Positions 62,741 through 64,000 of a stretch of 64,000 nucleotides of DNA are shown in pieces. Under the pieces are notes generated by a model, which did no database searches, was not told where the DNA came from, and saw only the letters and a list, made by a program, of their open reading frames with translations. The stretch covers positions 124,001-188,000 of the forward strand of contig JAHJTV010000038.1 of assembly GCA_018829445.1 (NCBI GenBank). The letters run 5' to 3'. The DNA comes from a bacterium (GTDB lineage Bacteria; SAR324; XYD2-FULL-50-16). The position numbers were made by a program, and so were the translations under genes. How positions within the stretch are numbered: the stretch's first letter is position 1; the number at the start of each line of letters is the position of its first letter.

Positions 62741-63738
62741 TCAACTCAAATAAAACGAACGATCATCAAGGAACCGAATCTCCGGCTTTGGAAGCGGCTC
62801 TTGTACCACTGTGTGCTCTGGGCTCAATCAGAAATATTGTCTGTTTGATTCCAGAGTTTTACAATCTTGTCGGTCTTGAGTGCCGGTTGGGGGAAGCTCT
62901 GGATCAGGTGGATTTTTCCGTCCTGGTGACTAAGCGGCATGCTTCAATGTTATCCGGTCGGTCAAAAAATAAACGTTGGGAGGATTTAGCTCAATCGGAT
63001 ACTCGCTGGGCCATTGTTCGGGATTTTGCCTGCGAATGGGAAAAACTCGGGAGTACTCTGCATCACTGGATTCCTTTTCTATTCCTGGAAGTTGATATCG
63101 ATCCGGAGTTGGATTCGGTTCCGGTTCCCAGTATCTTCGCTGCCCTGGATTCCCCGTTGGTAAGGCCGGATTCGGACTATCCGGAAGAGCGGATGCCGGA
63201 AATAAGGGCGTTTTATCAATCTGCTAAAATACTCTCCGGCCGGAAACTGGAAAAAGATCTTGTGGAGGAGATTAAGCTGTGTTTTTCATCTTTACCGCCC
63301 GACGGACGGGTATTACACCTTGGCAAAATGATCGGTAGGGGCCATCAAGGGATTAGGATGTCAGCAAATATGCAACCGGATGAAATCATCACCTTCCTCA
63401 AGAATACCAACCGGCCGGTTTCTCTTCTTCAAATTGGCAGTATCATAGAGAGATACAAGCGTTATATGCCGGTTGAAGGAGTACAGATTGACTTTGACCT
63501 GGGATGCGGTATAAGCCCCAATCTGGGGATCGGTTTCAGTTTTAACGACAGTAAAACCCGGGAGAATTTCTTTGACTGCCTAATTCAACGGGGAATCGCA
63601 GCACCTGTAAAAGGAGAGCTGTTAAAGAATGATACCTCTCAACGTACCCTCTACCATGTCAAACTTTCCTGTGTTCCGCAAAAGCAGGAAACGGCCAAAG
63701 CCTATCTTGGTGTCCCCTCCTGTCTGATATATCGATAA
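62737..63738 (+). CDS. Unrecognised protein, second of a coupled pair
   Basis: 333 residues, start ATG 62737 overlapping the preceding stop by four bases. It is soluble and probably cytoplasmic. Features include RNIVCLIPEFYNLVGLECRL, a Trp-rich middle (WEKLGSTLHHWIPFLFLEVD), then LHLGKMIGRGHQGIRMSANM, the phrase IGSIIERYKRYMPVEGVQID, FDLGCGISPNLGIGFSFND and RTLYHVKLSCVP near the end. I have a loose memory of similar proteins (an R-GxR...P-GIG-E/F pattern) in clusters for peptide natural products, but cannot confirm it and assign no function. Coupling to the upstream gene suggests a complex or a shared pathway. Confidence 0.7.
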   Translation: MINSNKTNDHQGTESPALEAALVPLCALGSIRNIVCLIPEFYNLVGLECRLGEALDQVDFSVLVTKRHASMLSGRSKNKRWEDLAQSDTRWAIVRDFACEWEKLGSTLHHWIPFLFLEVDIDPELDSVPVPSIFAALDSPLVRPDSDYPEERMPEIRAFYQSAKILSGRKLEKDLVEEIKLCFSSLPPDGRVLHLGKMIGRGHQGIRMSANMQPDEIITFLKNTNRPVSLLQIGSIIERYKRYMPVEGVQIDFDLGCGISPNLGIGFSFNDSKTRENFFDCLIQRGIAAPVKGELLKNDTSQRTLYHVKLSCVPQKQETAKAYLGVPSCLIYR

Positions 63739-64000
63739 AACAACAAAAACGCTTGGAAGCCAGCCCTTTGCCCTGGCTGTTATCGTCATACTTGATAAAA
63801 TATCCGTCCTAATTAAAGCTCTTGCCGTTTTATCGTAAGAAATAGATTGATGGAATTCGCCATGGTCTGGTACAAGGCTTTGAGTGTATTGTTTTCTCTG
63901 TAATAGCTAAACTCAGATTAATCTGTTTCCCAAAATCAAGTATTTGAGATTTCGTATTTTCTATTACCCGATATGAGCAATCGTTATCACATCATTGAAA
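63739..64000. other. Right-end intergenic sequence
   Basis: No gene, repeat or strong hairpin is recognisable in the last 262 bases. A gene could begin beyond the window. Confidence 0.4.

Overview
The window is AT-rich bacterial DNA from a Gram-negative organism: it encodes a C-terminal-sorted outer-membrane barrel protein, a lipoprotein, secreted proteins with signal peptides, CheA and a methyl-accepting chemotaxis protein. Gene content (two B12-type radical SAM proteins, a three-subunit acyl-CoA carboxylase, 3-hydroxybutyryl-CoA dehydrogenase, a DUF1638 protein beside a ferredoxin, many stand-alone receiver and HPt modules) would suit a lineage formerly placed in the Deltaproteobacteria (Desulfobacterota or SAR324-like). 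That is an inference from content, not a phylogenetic result. Coding is broken by many gene-free gaps of 300-1500 bases holding palindromes and dispersed repeats.

Layout. 1-2595 (minus): an Lrp-type regulator, an S66 LD-carboxypeptidase and a truncated peptide-binding protein, probably a murein-peptide uptake and recycling unit. 2596-6549: a gap with an 18-bp inverted repeat, a C45-type acyltransferase whose N-terminus is frameshifted, and a cation efflux protein. 6845-9328 (minus): trpD-trpC-trpF. 10006-20876 (plus): an ATPase-TPR protein, a membrane protein, an alanine-type aminotransferase, a B12-type radical SAM protein and a receiver/kinase in one close-packed run, followed by a receiver protein and CheA. 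21359-27334: a secreted metallophosphoesterase, a second radical SAM protein, a ferredoxin and DUF1638.

27497-36979 (minus) is a long information-processing block: lysS, an MBL hydrolase, mraY, serS, four tRNA genes (three of them serine tRNAs), the SRP RNA, dnaX, ybaB and recR, with a tyrosine phosphatase upstream of lysS. dnaX is split over two frames at a run of ten A residues. 37163-47169: a lipoprotein, a zinc-ribbon membrane protein, a secreted three-gene module (unknown protein, formylglycine-generating-enzyme-like protein, phosphodiester-glycosidase-like protein) and recJ with a large HEAT/zinc/TPR-like partner. A decayed copy of the recJ 3' end lies on the far side of the secreted module.

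47551-56441: phosphofructokinase, an HPt protein, 3-hydroxybutyryl-CoA dehydrogenase, then a carboxyltransferase / biotin-carboxylase-like / biotin-carrier operon. In that operon the biotin-carboxylase-like subunit lacks most catalytic residues, and the acyl-carrier-like protein next to it has Glu where the phosphopantetheine serine should be. A lone tyrosine recombinase follows. 56528-64000: a tiny secreted protein, an outer-membrane protein, a chemoreceptor with two tandem zinc-binding (CZB-like) repeats, and a translationally coupled pair of unrecognised proteins.

Best leads for something undescribed: the secreted trio bracketed by recJ ends, the apparently non-catalytic carboxylase and carrier pair, the dnaX slippage site, the repeat family with a shared 53-nt core but unrelated palindromic arms, and the unrecognised gene pair at the right end.
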